Part shown: positions 28,745-38,429 of the stretch, piece after piece
How the letters are laid out: each line of letters starts with the position of its first letter
How positions within the stretch are numbered: position 1 is the stretch's first letter
Position numbers and translations under genes: made by a program
Origin: Betaproteobacteria bacterium
Lineage (GTDB): Bacteria > Pseudomonadota > Gammaproteobacteria > Burkholderiales > SG8-41
Direction: 5' to 3'
DNA length: 64,000 nt
Assembly: GCA_025363575.1 (NCBI GenBank)
Contig: JANYDM010000058.1
Location: forward strand, 42,751-106,750
The notes under the pieces: model-generated
What the model saw: the letters and a program-made list of their open reading frames with translations, nothing else
Database searches by the model: none
What the model was told of the DNA's origin: nothing

Positions 28745-29170
28745 ATGAGATTCGTTTATGCGGCAGTCCGCGCCCTCGCGGTCATTCTCCTGCTGCACGC
28801 GGCCAGCGCGCATGCGCAACGCCAGCCGGTGCCGGTAGTCAATTACGAAAACCAGCTGGTCGCGCGCAACGACGGCAAGCGGCTGAACAATGCGGAGGTG
28901 CGCCAGGCCATTCAAAACGCGGCCGCCGCGCACAAATGGACGCTGGCGCCGGCGGGCGACAACAACATGCTGGCAACGCTGATCGTGAACAACAAGCATA
29001 CGGTGGTCGTGAGCATCGAGTACAACCCGGAAAAATTCAGCTTGCGCTATCAAAGCAGCGTCAATATGAAAGCCGGCAAGGTGGATGGGCAGGATGTCAT
29101 CCATCCGTTCTACAACCGCTGGGTGCTGACCTTGCTCGACGCAATCCGCATCGAGCTGAACAGAGTCTGA
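28745..29170 (+). CDS. Small exported protein inside the APE cluster, function unknown
   Basis: A 141-aa protein with a clear signal peptide (AAVRALAVILLLHAASAHA, cleaved before QRQPV). The mature part of about 117 residues shows no enzyme motif. It has an alternating beta pattern (LATLIVNNKHTVVVSIEY; KFSLRYQSSVNM), suggesting a small alpha/beta periplasmic domain. AGGGAG sits eight bases before ATG 28745. It lies between two ketosynthase genes 67 bases after apeR, so it may assist pigment export or attachment; that is context only. Confidence 0.78.
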   Translation: MRFVYAAVRALAVILLLHAASAHAQRQPVPVVNYENQLVARNDGKRLNNAEVRQAIQNAAAAHKWTLAPAGDNNMLATLIVNNKHTVVVSIEYNPEKFSLRYQSSVNMKAGKVDGQDVIHPFYNRWVLTLLDAIRIELNRV

Positions 29171-29199
29171 ACGCGCGCCGCCGAACGGGGCAGGCCGGC

Positions 29200-30414
29200 G
29201 TGCGGCGCGCGGTTGTCACCGGGCTAGGTATCGTTTCATGCATCGGCAACAGCCTGCATGACGTAGAAAGCGCGTTGCGCGAGGGGCGTTGCGGCATACG
29301 CCGCGCCGAAGAGCATGTGCAGCATGGTTTGCGCAGCTGCGTGGCGGGTATTCCCGACCTGTCCGACGAGCCGCTAGTGGATCGCAAGCTGCGGCGGTTC
29401 ATGGCCGATGCGGCGATCTACGCGCATCACGCCATGCGGCTAGCGCTCGACGATGCCGGGCTCACTCGTGAGCGCATTTCCAATCCGCGCGCCGGTCTCG
29501 TCGTCGGCTCAGGCACGGGGTCTCCGTATGAGCATCACCTGGCGATCGAGACGATGCGCACAAAAGGGCTGCAAATGGTGCTGCCGTATGGCGTTCCGCG
29601 CATCATGGGCAACACCGCGTCGGCCAACCTCGTGTCCGCGTTCGGCATACAGGGCGTGAGCTATTCGATAACATCTGCGTGCGCTACGTCGGCGCATTGC
29701 CTCGGTCATGCAGCCGAGCTCGTGCAGTTCGGCAAGCAGGACATTGTTTTCGCCGGCGGCAGCGAAGAAGTGCGCTGGACTTCGGCGGCGCTGTTCGACG
29801 CCATGGGCGCGCTGGCTACCCGCTACAACGACACGCCGGCTGTGGCGTCGCGTCCTTACGATACTGAACGCGATGGATTTGTCATCGCCGGCGGCGCGGG
29901 CATCCTGGTGATCGAAGAACTGGCTCACGCGCGCGCGCGCGGCGCGCGCATTTACGCCGAATTAACGGGCTATGGCGCGACCTCGGACGGTCTGGATATG
30001 GTCGCCCCGTCGGCTGACGGCGCGGGACGCGCCATGGCGGCGGCGCTGCAGCAGTCCGGCGCGCGCATCGATTACATCAACACCCATGCACCGTCGACGC
30101 GCAGCGGGGACGTGGTCGAGCTGGAAGCGATCCGTCACACGTTTGGGCATGATGTTCCGCTGCTGTCGTCCACCAAGGGACTGACCGGACATGCCATCGC
30201 GGCATCCGGCGTGCACGAAGCAATTTATTGCCTGTTGATGATGGACCGCGGCTTTGTCGCGGCATCCGCCAACGTGCTGGAGCCGGACCCGGCCGTGCGC
30301 GGCCTGCCGCTCGTCACGGCGACGGTCGAGCGCCGCATTGACTCGGTGATGTCCAATAGTTTCGGTTTCGGCGGCACCAACGCCTGTCTCGTGTTCAATC
30401 GCGTCGAGGATTGA
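29200..30414 (+). CDS. FabB-like 3-oxoacyl-ACP synthase, additional APE ketosynthase
   Basis: A 404-aa ketosynthase that I align by eye to E. coli FabB over its whole length (RRAVVTGLGIVSCIGN; SITSACATSAHCLGHA; GKQDIVFAGG; VMSNSFGFGGTNA). The triad is Cys161, His296, His331. Two normally firm motifs deviate: HGTST is HAPST at 296-300, and TGHxLGAAG is TGHAIAASG. The start is GTG 29200, thirty bases after the previous stop, with GGGGCAGG upstream. It is not part of the minimal E. coli ape set and may set chain length or starter choice, or serve fatty acid synthesis. Confidence 0.87.
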   Translation: MRRAVVTGLGIVSCIGNSLHDVESALREGRCGIRRAEEHVQHGLRSCVAGIPDLSDEPLVDRKLRRFMADAAIYAHHAMRLALDDAGLTRERISNPRAGLVVGSGTGSPYEHHLAIETMRTKGLQMVLPYGVPRIMGNTASANLVSAFGIQGVSYSITSACATSAHCLGHAAELVQFGKQDIVFAGGSEEVRWTSAALFDAMGALATRYNDTPAVASRPYDTERDGFVIAGGAGILVIEELAHARARGARIYAELTGYGATSDGLDMVAPSADGAGRAMAAALQQSGARIDYINTHAPSTRSGDVVELEAIRHTFGHDVPLLSSTKGLTGHAIAASGVHEAIYCLLMMDRGFVAASANVLEPDPAVRGLPLVTATVERRIDSVMSNSFGFGGTNACLVFNRVED

Positions 30415-30426
30415 TCCGGCGGCGGG

Positions 30427-31134
30427 CTACTGCGTGCTTTTTCGCGCGATCAGGTTGATCAGTGTTTCTTCGCGCGCGCCACGCGCGGGCGGCACATAGC
30501 CCGGCAGCAGGCTGAACAAGCCGAGGTCCGGCCGGCTCCACCACAGGTAGGGATACGAGATCTCGTCGTCGGCGATCTGGAAGCCGGCTGCGCGCACCAT
30601 GCCGGCAAATTCCTCCGCGCTGCGTTGCAAATGCATCGGGTGCCTGAATAACAGTCGGATGGCCCACGAGTGTATGTATGCGCGCGTCGATTCCGCGAAC
30701 AGAAGCAGGCCGCCAGGCTTCAGCACGCGATGGATTTGCGCCAGTGTTTCCTCCTGCCGGACCAAGTGATGAAACGTTTGATGGCAAAACACCAAGTCGA
30801 CGCTGCCGTCCGGCAAGTCGATCTGCGGGCACACTCCCTCAAGCAACTCGACGCTGAGGCCGTCGCGTTCGGCTTGTTGCCGCGCCTGCTGCAAAATAGC
30901 CGGAATCGCCTCGAGCCCGATCAGACGGCGCGGACGGAAGCGCTCCTGCAACAGACGAAACGATTTGCCCTGGCCGCACCCGATGTCGAGCACGACATCA
31001 GCCTGAACCGGCTGCCGCAGCAGGCGGCAAAGGTCATTGACCGCCGCCACCAGTACGAAAATCAACCAGGTTTCAGTGCCGAGAAACCACACGCCGAAGC
31101 GTGTTTCGCTGACGATTTCGGGCGAGGATTCCAT
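30427..31134 (-). CDS. SAM-dependent methyltransferase, class I (APE-associated type)
   Basis: A 235-aa methyltransferase. Motif I VVLDIGCGQG is near residues 47-56, VDLVFCHQTFHHL is the motif IV region and LKPGGLLLFAE the post-motif. A preceding FGVWFLGTETWLIFVL segment is typical of methyltransferases in APE loci. The gene is convergent with the pigment cluster, with 12 bases between the stops. It follows the kinase gene by 13 bases. I use ATG 31134; an ATG at 31191 would overlap the kinase gene. Substrate unknown; O- or C-methylation of the aryl ring is plausible. Confidence 0.82.
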   Translation of the reverse strand: MESSPEIVSETRFGVWFLGTETWLIFVLVAAVNDLCRLLRQPVQADVVLDIGCGQGKSFRLLQERFRPRRLIGLEAIPAILQQARQQAERDGLSVELLEGVCPQIDLPDGSVDLVFCHQTFHHLVRQEETLAQIHRVLKPGGLLLFAESTRAYIHSWAIRLLFRHPMHLQRSAEEFAGMVRAAGFQIADDEISYPYLWWSRPDLGLFSLLPGYVPPARGAREETLINLIARKSTQ

Positions 31135-31147
31135 CCCTGCTTGAGAT

Positions 31148-33052
<1,905 letters not shown>

Positions 33053-33060
33053 GTTTTTGC

Positions 33061-34803
33061 TCAGACTCCGGGGCTCGCGTCAGCCGTGGGTTGGTGCGGC
33101 AGCCACACGGTGAAACGGGTGCCGCTGCCGATCTTTGACTCGACATTGATGCGCCCGCCGTGCTGTTGCACGATCTTGTATGAAATCGACAGCCCGAGGC
33201 CGGTACCTTTGCCGATTTCCTTGGTCGAGAAAAACGGGTCGAATATCTTTGGCAGTACGTCGGGAGCGATGCCGCCGCCATTGTCAGCCACGTCGACCGC
33301 GACGCCATCGCCGTCGGCGCGCGTCGTCAGCGTGATCGTGCCCTGGCGGTCGCCCATCGCCTGGGCGGCGTTCGTGATCAGATTGAGAAATACCTGGTTG
33401 ATTTGCGAGGGCGAGCACACGATGGGCGTGATATTGCCGAACTTCTTGTCTATCGTGACCGCTTTGAGCAGATGCTTGGCCAGCAGCAGCGTGCTTTGGA
33501 GCCCTTCGTTCAGGTCGAAGCTCGTCACCTTGCTGCGGTCGAGGCGGCTGAAATCTTTCAGGTTGCCGACGATCTCCGCCATCTGGCCGGTGCCGTATAG
33601 CCCGTCTTTGACGAGGTTGCCGAGTTCGGCGATCACGCCTTCCTGCTTGAGTTGCGCTACTTGCGACGACAGCAGCGCAAACTGGCGAGACAGCCCCTCC
33701 GGATCATTGCCCGCCTGCAGCAACGCGAGCAATTTTTCGCAGTTATCGATAGTGGCACCGAGCGCAGGCAACTTGTCGGCGACGGTGCCCAGGCTGTTCT
33801 TGACGTAGGCGAGCGGTGTATTGATCTCGTGCGCGACCCCGGCCACCATCTGGCCGAGCGACGACATTTTTTCGGATTGTATGAGTTGCGCTTCCGAATC
33901 CTTGAGATGCTGCAGGGCCTCTGACAATTGCCGCGTGCGCTCCTGAACGCGACGCTCGAGGTCGATGTTGGCGGCCTTCAGATTGCCGCCCAGGTAGGCC
34001 AGCAGCACGAGCAGCGCGCCCGCATAAGCAATAAGGTAGACGCGATAGCGCTCCTTGTCCGCCAAAGCTGCCTCGACTTCCGTGTTGAATGAGAACGTCA
34101 GATTGTCGAGCCGCGGGCCGGACGTCAGGAGCGCAAGCTTGGCGAACAGCGCCTGCTCAACGGGCTTCGCCTTAAGCAGCGTCTGCACCGCGCCTTCGAC
34201 GCGCGCAGCATTTTCACGCAGGGCTTCCGGCGCCTGGCGCAGTTGCCCGGCCGTGGTTTCGAGCGCAGCGCGCTGGGCATCCTGCCCCAGCACATAGTAC
34301 AAAGGCGCTGTCATCGCCAGAGTGTTGAGGGTCTGCTCGAGCGCGGGCGGGTGCGATTTCGATGTTGCACTTTGCGCAGCCAGCTCGGCCGCGCCCGTCA
34401 GTACGACGCGCACAGCACCCTGTGCCGCGCCATTTTCGGCGTTGAATTTCTCGATCAGCGCGGCTTTCTGCTGGATTGCCGCGTTCAGCTCGGGCAGTCC
34501 CGCGCTGACCGACGCACTGGGCGTCCGTTGCACCGCCCCCGCCAGGTTTTCAAGCGCCTTGCGTGCGGCCGTCGTGCGGTTGGGCGCGGGCAGTTCGGCG
34601 GCCGGCAGCTCGTTACGAGCGCGCACCACGTCGAGGTCCCAGCGGCTATCGATGTCCTTCAATTCGCGCAGCAGTCCGACAATTTCGTTTTGCTGCCGCA
34701 AATCGATGGCTTCGGTCTTGTTGTAGAGAAACGCCAGCGCTCCCGCCAGCGCTGCCGCGCCCACGCAGAGCAGCACGGTATGAAGAGCTTCGGATTTATT
34801 CAC
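33061..34803 (-). CDS. Membrane sensor histidine kinase
   Basis: A 580-aa sensor. TM1 lies at about 9-27 and TM2 at about 254-273, enclosing a long helical Ala/Leu-rich periplasmic sensor region of about 225 residues. A coiled coil (280-310) leads to the dimerisation box with His325 (AGVAHEINTPL). The ATPase domain has the N box (NLITNAAQA, Asn478), G1 (VADNGGGI), F box (FDPFFSTK) and G2 (GTGLGLS). No receiver domain of its own; the likely partner is the downstream kinase-receiver protein. The start is nine bases after the livF stop, so it may be co-transcribed with the transporter. Confidence 0.92.
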   Translation of the reverse strand: MNKSEALHTVLLCVGAAALAGALAFLYNKTEAIDLRQQNEIVGLLRELKDIDSRWDLDVVRARNELPAAELPAPNRTTAARKALENLAGAVQRTPSASVSAGLPELNAAIQQKAALIEKFNAENGAAQGAVRVVLTGAAELAAQSATSKSHPPALEQTLNTLAMTAPLYYVLGQDAQRAALETTAGQLRQAPEALRENAARVEGAVQTLLKAKPVEQALFAKLALLTSGPRLDNLTFSFNTEVEAALADKERYRVYLIAYAGALLVLLAYLGGNLKAANIDLERRVQERTRQLSEALQHLKDSEAQLIQSEKMSSLGQMVAGVAHEINTPLAYVKNSLGTVADKLPALGATIDNCEKLLALLQAGNDPEGLSRQFALLSSQVAQLKQEGVIAELGNLVKDGLYGTGQMAEIVGNLKDFSRLDRSKVTSFDLNEGLQSTLLLAKHLLKAVTIDKKFGNITPIVCSPSQINQVFLNLITNAAQAMGDRQGTITLTTRADGDGVAVDVADNGGGIAPDVLPKIFDPFFSTKEIGKGTGLGLSISYKIVQQHGGRINVESKIGSGTRFTVWLPHQPTADASPGV

Positions 34804-34812
34804 GCGCAGGCC

Positions 34813-35586
34813 TTATTCACCCAGGTAGGCGTGCCGCACGCGAGGATTGACCAGCAGTGTGCGCGCTTCATCATGCAGCGTAATCTCGCCGCTTTCCATC
34901 ACGTAGCCGCGGTCGCACATTTCGAGCGCAAGCCGGGCGTTTTGCTCGACCAGCAGAGTCGTCACACCCCTCGCCGCGATGGCGCGGATGGTCGCGAAGA
35001 TCTTCTGCACCATCAATGGCGCGAGCCCCATGCTCGGTTCGTCGAGCAGCAAGAGGCGCGGGCGGCTCATGAGCGCGCGGCCGATGGCGAGCATCTGCTG
35101 CTCGCCCCCGGAAAGGGTGCCCGCGATCTGGCGGCGGCGCTCGGCAAGGCGCGGAAACATTGTGAACACGTAGTCATGATCGGCCCGAATCTCCTGCTTG
35201 TCGTCGCGGCTGTATGCGCCCATGTCGATATTCTCATCGACGGTCAAAAGCGGGAACACGCCGCGCCCTTCCGGTACCAGCGCAATGCCCCGCGCGACCA
35301 GCCGGTGCGACGGCATTGCCGTGATGTCCGCGCCATTGTAACGGACGCGACCCGCGCTGGGGCGAACGAGACCGGTGAGCGCTTTCAATGTGGTCGTTTT
35401 GCCGGCGCCGTTGGCGCCGATCAGCGTGACCATTTCACCGGAATTGATGTAAAGGTCTATTCCTTTGACCGCGTTGATGCCGCCGTAAGCAACTTTGAGT
35501 CCTTGCACCGACAGCAGTGGCGCGCCCGCTGCGTCGTCGAATTTGCGCGCGTCAGGCAACCGGGCCCCCACGCTGCCCGCGCTCAC
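34813..35586 (-). CDS. livF: Branched-chain amino acid ABC transporter ATPase LivF
   Basis: A 257-aa ABC ATPase with Walker A GANGAGKTT, signature LSGGEQQ and Walker B RLLLLDEPSMGLAP. The N-terminal approximately 20 residues are an extension before the conserved LLSVQGLKVAYGG. It works as a heterodimer with LivG. Overlaps livG by four bases. Confidence 0.93.
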   Translation of the reverse strand: MSAGSVGARLPDARKFDDAAGAPLLSVQGLKVAYGGINAVKGIDLYINSGEMVTLIGANGAGKTTTLKALTGLVRPSAGRVRYNGADITAMPSHRLVARGIALVPEGRGVFPLLTVDENIDMGAYSRDDKQEIRADHDYVFTMFPRLAERRRQIAGTLSGGEQQMLAIGRALMSRPRLLLLDEPSMGLAPLMVQKIFATIRAIAARGVTTLLVEQNARLALEMCDRGYVMESGEITLHDEARTLLVNPRVRHAYLGE

Positions 35587-36350
35587 GCAATGGCACCGCC
35601 GAGATAGGCTTCGATGACAGCGGCATCGCGCTGGACGGCGGCCGGCGGGCCTTCAGCGATTTTCCTGCCGTAATCGAGAACAGCAACGCGGTTGCAGAGT
35701 CCCATTACCAGCTTCACGTCGTGCTCGATCAGCATTATTGTCGTGCCGTCATCGCGGATGCGCTCGAGCAGTTGCCTCAGCGTCGTGGTCTCGGTCGCAT
35801 TCATGCCGGCGGCCGGCTCGTCGAGCGCAAGGAGCTTGGGAGCGGTGGCGAGCGCGCGCGCAATTTCGAGCCGGCGCTGATCGCCATAAGGCAGACTGTG
35901 AGCAAGATCGTGCTGACGGCCCGCAATGCCGACATAGTCGAGCAGATATTGCGCGCGTTCATGGATAGCGCATTCTTCGTCGCGCGTGGCGCGTGTGCGC
36001 AATATTGCGCCAAACACGCCGCTATTTGTACGCACATGCCGGCCAATCATTACGTTCTCGAGCGCAGTCATGTTCTGGAACAGGCGTATGTTCTGGAAAG
36101 TGCGCGCTATGCCCGCGGCGGCAACCGCATGCGTGGATGTCACCTTCAACGGCGCGCCATCGAGCAGAAACTGCCCGCGATCGACCGTATAAAATCCCGT
36201 CAGCACGTTGAAGAACGTGGTTTTGCCCGCGCCGTTGGGGCCGATCAAGCCGTAGATTTCGCCGCGCTCGATGTTAAGGGTAACGTCCGTCAGCGCCTCG
36301 AGTCCGCCGAAGCGCTTGCCGATGCCCATGGCTTGCAACAAGGCCGTCAT
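35583..36350 (-). CDS. livG: Branched-chain amino acid ABC transporter ATPase LivG
   Basis: A 255-aa ATPase with GPNGAGKTTFFN (Walker A), LPYGDQRRLEIARAL (the signature region, LPYGDQR as in LivG) and LLALDEPAAGMN. ATG 36350 overlaps the livM stop by four bases. The same frame stays open far upstream across livM, but the residues there are unrelated, so the overlap start is correct. Confidence 0.93.
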   Translation of the reverse strand: MTALLQAMGIGKRFGGLEALTDVTLNIERGEIYGLIGPNGAGKTTFFNVLTGFYTVDRGQFLLDGAPLKVTSTHAVAAAGIARTFQNIRLFQNMTALENVMIGRHVRTNSGVFGAILRTRATRDEECAIHERAQYLLDYVGIAGRQHDLAHSLPYGDQRRLEIARALATAPKLLALDEPAAGMNATETTTLRQLLERIRDDGTTIMLIEHDVKLVMGLCNRVAVLDYGRKIAEGPPAAVQRDAAVIEAYLGGAIA

Positions 36351-37423
36351 GATTCGGTCAGCTCCCGCTTTCTTACCCTGGAGGGCCACAGGCCGGCCGG
36401 GCGGAACAGCATCATCAGCATGAGCGCCAGCCCGAACAGCAGCATGCGTATCACTTCCGGTTCGACGAACGATTTGCCGAACAGCAGGCGCTGCAGCGGG
36501 TCGACCGTGTAGCGCAGGATCTCGGGCACGAACGACAGCAGCAGTGCGCCGACGATGACGCCCCAGATATTGCCCATGCCGCCCAGCACGACCATCGACA
36601 GGACCATGATCGATTCGACGAGCACGAAGCTTTCGGGGCTGATGAAGCCCTGGATCGCGGAAAAGATGCCGCCCGCGATGCCGCCGAACGAAGCGCCCAT
36701 CGCAAACGCCAGCAGCTTGATGTGCGCGGTGTTGATGCCCATCGCGCCGGCAGCGACTTCGTCCTCGCGGATCGCCTGCCACGCGCGGCCGATGCGCGAA
36801 TCCTGCAGCCGTACATTGATCACGATGACGGCCAGCAGCACGAGCAGCAGCAGATAGTAGTATTTCACCGGGCCGCTGAAAGTGATGCCGGCCACGGTCT
36901 CGCTTTGATTGAAGCTGAAGTCGCCGAGGCGGAACGGATCGATGCGCGAAATGCCCTGCGGGCCATTGGTGATGTTGACCGGTTGGGAGAGGTTGTTGAA
37001 GAAAATGCGCACAATTTCGCCGAAGCCGAGCGTGACGATGGCAAGATAGTCGCCGCGCAGTTTCAGGGTCGGTGCGCCGAGCAGCACGCCGAAGAAGCAC
37101 GCGACCAGCGCGCCGATCGGCAGGATGATCCAGAACGGCAGATGAATGTTGAATTGCGGCGACGCGAGCAACGCATACGTGTAGGCACCGACGCCGTAGA
37201 ACGCGATATACCCGAGATCGAGCAGGCCCGCGTAGCCGACCACGATATTGAGGCCAAGCGAGAGCAGCGCGAACAGTATCGCCAGATTCATGATGCGCAC
37301 CCACGCGGTGCCGACCGCGGCCAGCGCAAACGGCAGGACGAGCAAGGCAATCGCGATCAGCGCGATGCCGGCCCACAGCGCAGCGGGATGCTGCCTGACC
37401 CGGTCGAATCCCGCGCGCGTCAT
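36347..37423 (-). CDS. livM: Branched-chain amino acid ABC transporter permease LivM
   Basis: A 358-aa inner-membrane permease with about ten hydrophobic segments. The LivM signatures GYAGLLDLGYIAFYGVGAY and GDYLAIVTLGFGEIVRI are present, as is the EAA-like AWQAIREDEVAAGAMGIN loop. Its start directly abuts the livH stop, and its stop overlaps livG. Confidence 0.93.
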   Translation of the reverse strand: MTRAGFDRVRQHPAALWAGIALIAIALLVLPFALAAVGTAWVRIMNLAILFALLSLGLNIVVGYAGLLDLGYIAFYGVGAYTYALLASPQFNIHLPFWIILPIGALVACFFGVLLGAPTLKLRGDYLAIVTLGFGEIVRIFFNNLSQPVNITNGPQGISRIDPFRLGDFSFNQSETVAGITFSGPVKYYYLLLLVLLAVIVINVRLQDSRIGRAWQAIREDEVAAGAMGINTAHIKLLAFAMGASFGGIAGGIFSAIQGFISPESFVLVESIMVLSMVVLGGMGNIWGVIVGALLLSFVPEILRYTVDPLQRLLFGKSFVEPEVIRMLLFGLALMLMMLFRPAGLWPSRVRKRELTES

Positions 37424-38350
37424 CTACGCCCGCGCGCCGACGCGCTCGCCGAGCAGGCCGGACGGCCGCAGCACCAGCACAGCGATCAATACGAGAAAGG
37501 CGAACACATCCTGGTAGTTGCTGCCGAAAACGTTGTTGGTCAGATCGCCGATGTACCCGGTGCCGAGCGCCTCGACGATGCCGAGCAGCATGCCGCCGAG
37601 CATCGCCCCGGCAAGATTGCCGATGCCGCCGAGCACCGCCGCGGAAAACGCTTTAAGCCCCAGCAATGAACCCATCGTATAGTGCGCGACGCCATAATAC
37701 GTGCCTATCATGACGCCGGCGACCGCAGCGAGCGCGGCGCCGAGCATGAAGGTCGCCGCAATCATGCGATCAATGTTGACGCCCATCAGTCCGGCGATAT
37801 GCGGATTCTGCGAAGTTGCGCGCATGGCGATCCCCAGGCGCGTGCGATACACGATCAGCGTGAGTCCCGCCATCATTACGATCGACGTCAGCACGATGGC
37901 GATCTGCACCGTGGTGATGGTCGCGCCAGCGATATCGAATACATGATTTGGTATGAGCTGCGGGAACGCGAGCGGGTTGCGGCTCCAGATCATCATGGCG
38001 ACGTGCTGCAGGATAATGGACGCGCCGATCGCGGTGATCAGCGGCGCCAGACGCGGCGCATGGCGCAAGCGCCGGTACGCGAACCGTTCGAGCGCGTAGC
38101 CGATGAGAACGCAGACCGGGATCGCGGCCGCCGTTGCGATCAACACGATCGCGAGCGGGGGTAGGCCGGTATTCGCGCCGAGCGCGCCCATCACTGTAAA
38201 CGCGACCATCGCGCCTATCATCACGATTTCGCCGTGCGCGAAATTGATCAGCTGGATGATGCCGTAGACCATCGTGTAGCCGAGCGCGACGACAGCGTAG
38301 ACACTGCCCAGGGTCAGCCCGTTGATCAACTGCTGCAGGAATACGTCCAT
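37424..38350 (-). CDS. livH: Branched-chain amino acid ABC transporter permease LivH
   Basis: A 308-aa permease, mostly membrane helices. It begins with FLQQLINGLTLGSVYAVVAL and has GYTMVYGIIQLINFAHGE plus the cytoplasmic loop GIAMRATSQNPHIAGLMGVN, all typical of LivH. It lies 79 bases downstream of the binding-protein stop, with a terminator-like hairpin between them. Confidence 0.93.
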   Translation of the reverse strand: MDVFLQQLINGLTLGSVYAVVALGYTMVYGIIQLINFAHGEIVMIGAMVAFTVMGALGANTGLPPLAIVLIATAAAIPVCVLIGYALERFAYRRLRHAPRLAPLITAIGASIILQHVAMMIWSRNPLAFPQLIPNHVFDIAGATITTVQIAIVLTSIVMMAGLTLIVYRTRLGIAMRATSQNPHIAGLMGVNIDRMIAATFMLGAALAAVAGVMIGTYYGVAHYTMGSLLGLKAFSAAVLGGIGNLAGAMLGGMLLGIVEALGTGYIGDLTNNVFGSNYQDVFAFLVLIAVLVLRPSGLLGERVGARA

Positions 38351-38376
38351 CGCGGAAGGGTGCGTACCTCACAACA

Positions 38377-38400
38377 AAACGGCACCCGCAGGTGCCGTTT
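38377..38400 (-). terminator. Hairpin terminator/attenuator between the binding protein gene and livH
   Basis: A perfect ten-base stem, AAACGGCACC / GGTGCCGTTT, with a four-base loop. Read on the minus strand, the stem is followed by TTTTGTTGTG. It sits after the binding-protein stop (38430) and before livH (38350), a common position for partial termination that makes more binding protein than permease. Confidence 0.75.
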
Positions 38401-38429
38401 GTGTGGAGTCGCGCGTGCTTAGCCGGCCA

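Larger units (their letters stand above)
13549..30414 (+). other. Aryl polyene (xanthomonadin/flexirubin-like) biosynthetic gene cluster
   Basis: Seventeen plus-strand genes, mostly overlapping by 1-26 bases or separated by a few bases. In order they are: chain-length factor, acyltransferase, two acyl carrier proteins, COG4648-type membrane protein, AMP-ligase fused to dehydratase, glycosyltransferase fused to acyltransferase, aromatic ammonia-lyase homologue, thioesterase, LolA-like protein, MMPL exporter, DUF3261-type lipoprotein, ketosynthase, dehydratase, ketoreductase, ketosynthase, small exported protein, FabB-like ketosynthase. From apeC to apeR the order is collinear with the E. coli CFT073 ape locus. 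APE pigments are aryl-capped conjugated polyene carboxylates attached to the outer membrane that protect against oxidative damage. Confidence 0.93.

Noticed and set aside
35583..37376. Long minus-strand frame of almost 600 codons covering livG and most of livM
   Set aside because: Only the part from 36350 down is LivG. The upstream part is livM read in the wrong frame; it stays open because of high GC content.
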